From an uncultured Pelagibacteraceae bacterium (GTDB lineage: Bacteria; Pseudomonadota; Alphaproteobacteria; Pelagibacterales; Pelagibacteraceae): DNA of 62,743 nt. The notes under the pieces were generated by a model that was not told where the DNA came from, did not search any database, and was given only the letters and a program-made list of their open reading frames with translations. Below, piece by piece: positions 62,491 through 62,743 of the stretch. The stretch's first letter is position 1; every line of letters begins with the position of its first letter. Both the position numbers and the translations under genes were made by a program. The stretch lies in NCBI GenBank assembly GCA_902624045.1, contig CACNVX010000005.1:1-62743 (forward strand), read 5' to 3'.

Positions 62491-62743
62491 AAATACAATA
62501 ATATTTTCATTGATCTCAACTTTTTTCTTAATTTCTCTTATTTCGATTTGGAAAATATTAGCAACATTGCAAGGTTTAAGTATTACTAACTTTAACGTTG
62601 AAACAATATTTATTTTTGGTTTTTTATTTTCATTAGCTCACTTAGGGATAGGTGAAAGAGTTAAACCACTTTATAAATCAATTATTTTTTCTTCTATATT
62701 CGTTTTTTGTGATGGTTACTTAATACAAAAATTACCAATTTGG
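62480..62743 (+). CDS. Membrane protein, N-terminal part (window edge)
   Basis: A frame opens at the ATG at 62480, overlapping the permease stop by 11 bases, and runs open to the end of the window (88 residues). It is hydrophobic, with segments near residues 7-32, 43-56 and 66-82 and a KPLYKS loop. It does not look like the MalG permease that should follow MalF, so it is either a small accessory subunit or an unrelated protein. Only the N-terminus is visible. Confidence 0.6.
   Translation, partial: MRTKNTIIFSLISTFFLISLISIWKILATLQGLSITNFNVETIFIFGFLFSLAHLGIGERVKPLYKSIIFSSIFVFCDGYLIQKLPIW

Overview
The window is strongly AT-rich and very densely packed. Spacers are often under 30 bases, and many genes are joined by 1 or 4 base overlaps. 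Together with alphaproteobacterial-type enzymes and the gene repertoire (dimethylglycine-type dehydrogenase plus ETF, ferric iron ABC uptake, TRAP and sugar-type ABC transporters, AcuI), this points to a streamlined marine SAR11 (Pelagibacterales) bacterium. This is an inference from content and style; no rRNA or marker gene is present. I found no rRNA, tRNA, IS element, prophage or CRISPR array.

Layout. 0-9 kb: the end of a CoA-binding protein, a transporter, a flavodoxin-fold oxidoreductase, and a complete electron relay of methylated-glycine dehydrogenase, EtfB, EtfA and ETF:quinone oxidoreductase. 9-12 kb: hisI, folE, acuI and a LysR regulator. 12-16.4 kb: an iron operon (fbpA, small CxxC ORF, fbpB, fbpC) behind two Fur-like boxes. 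16.4-19.5 kb: AzlCD exporter, ETHE1-like sulfur dioxygenase, and a DUF4396/DoxX/cupredoxin trio. 19.8-33.5 kb: a sugar-acid catabolism region (UxaA-type and IlvD/Edd dehydratases, hydroxyacid dehydrogenases, a TRAP transporter, SDR, FAH-type hydrolase, enolase-superfamily enzyme, SMP-30 lactonase) that resembles the non-phosphorylated L-fucose route. 33.5-41.3 kb: PEP carboxylase, CcdA, azoreductase, a gamma-butyrobetaine-hydroxylase-like oxygenase, a HisN-like phosphatase, and two SMR proteins around a DUF2798 protein. 41.3-44.7 kb: an L-fuconate dehydratase surrounded by small NTF2, GYD, cupin and alpha-beta-barrel proteins. 45-50.6 kb: cysteine synthesis, then a luciferase-like / hydrolase / exporter operon. 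50.5-62.7 kb: two sugar-type ABC importers flanking a MetE-like methyltransferase, a bicupin and two double-NTF2 (SnoaL-like) proteins.

The most notable observations are these. All four transporter operons carrying a solute-binding protein have an RNA hairpin between the binding-protein gene and the membrane-component genes. One of these hairpins runs right up to the permease start codon. One ABC permease carries a periplasmic insert resembling a DUF11 adhesin-type repeat. A HAD-fold protein has lost both catalytic aspartates of motif I. Two sugar-acid gene groups about 8 kb apart look like parts of one pathway, and the second is surrounded by unexplained small proteins. The iron operon contains a candidate small protein and an RNA element with two mutually exclusive folds.
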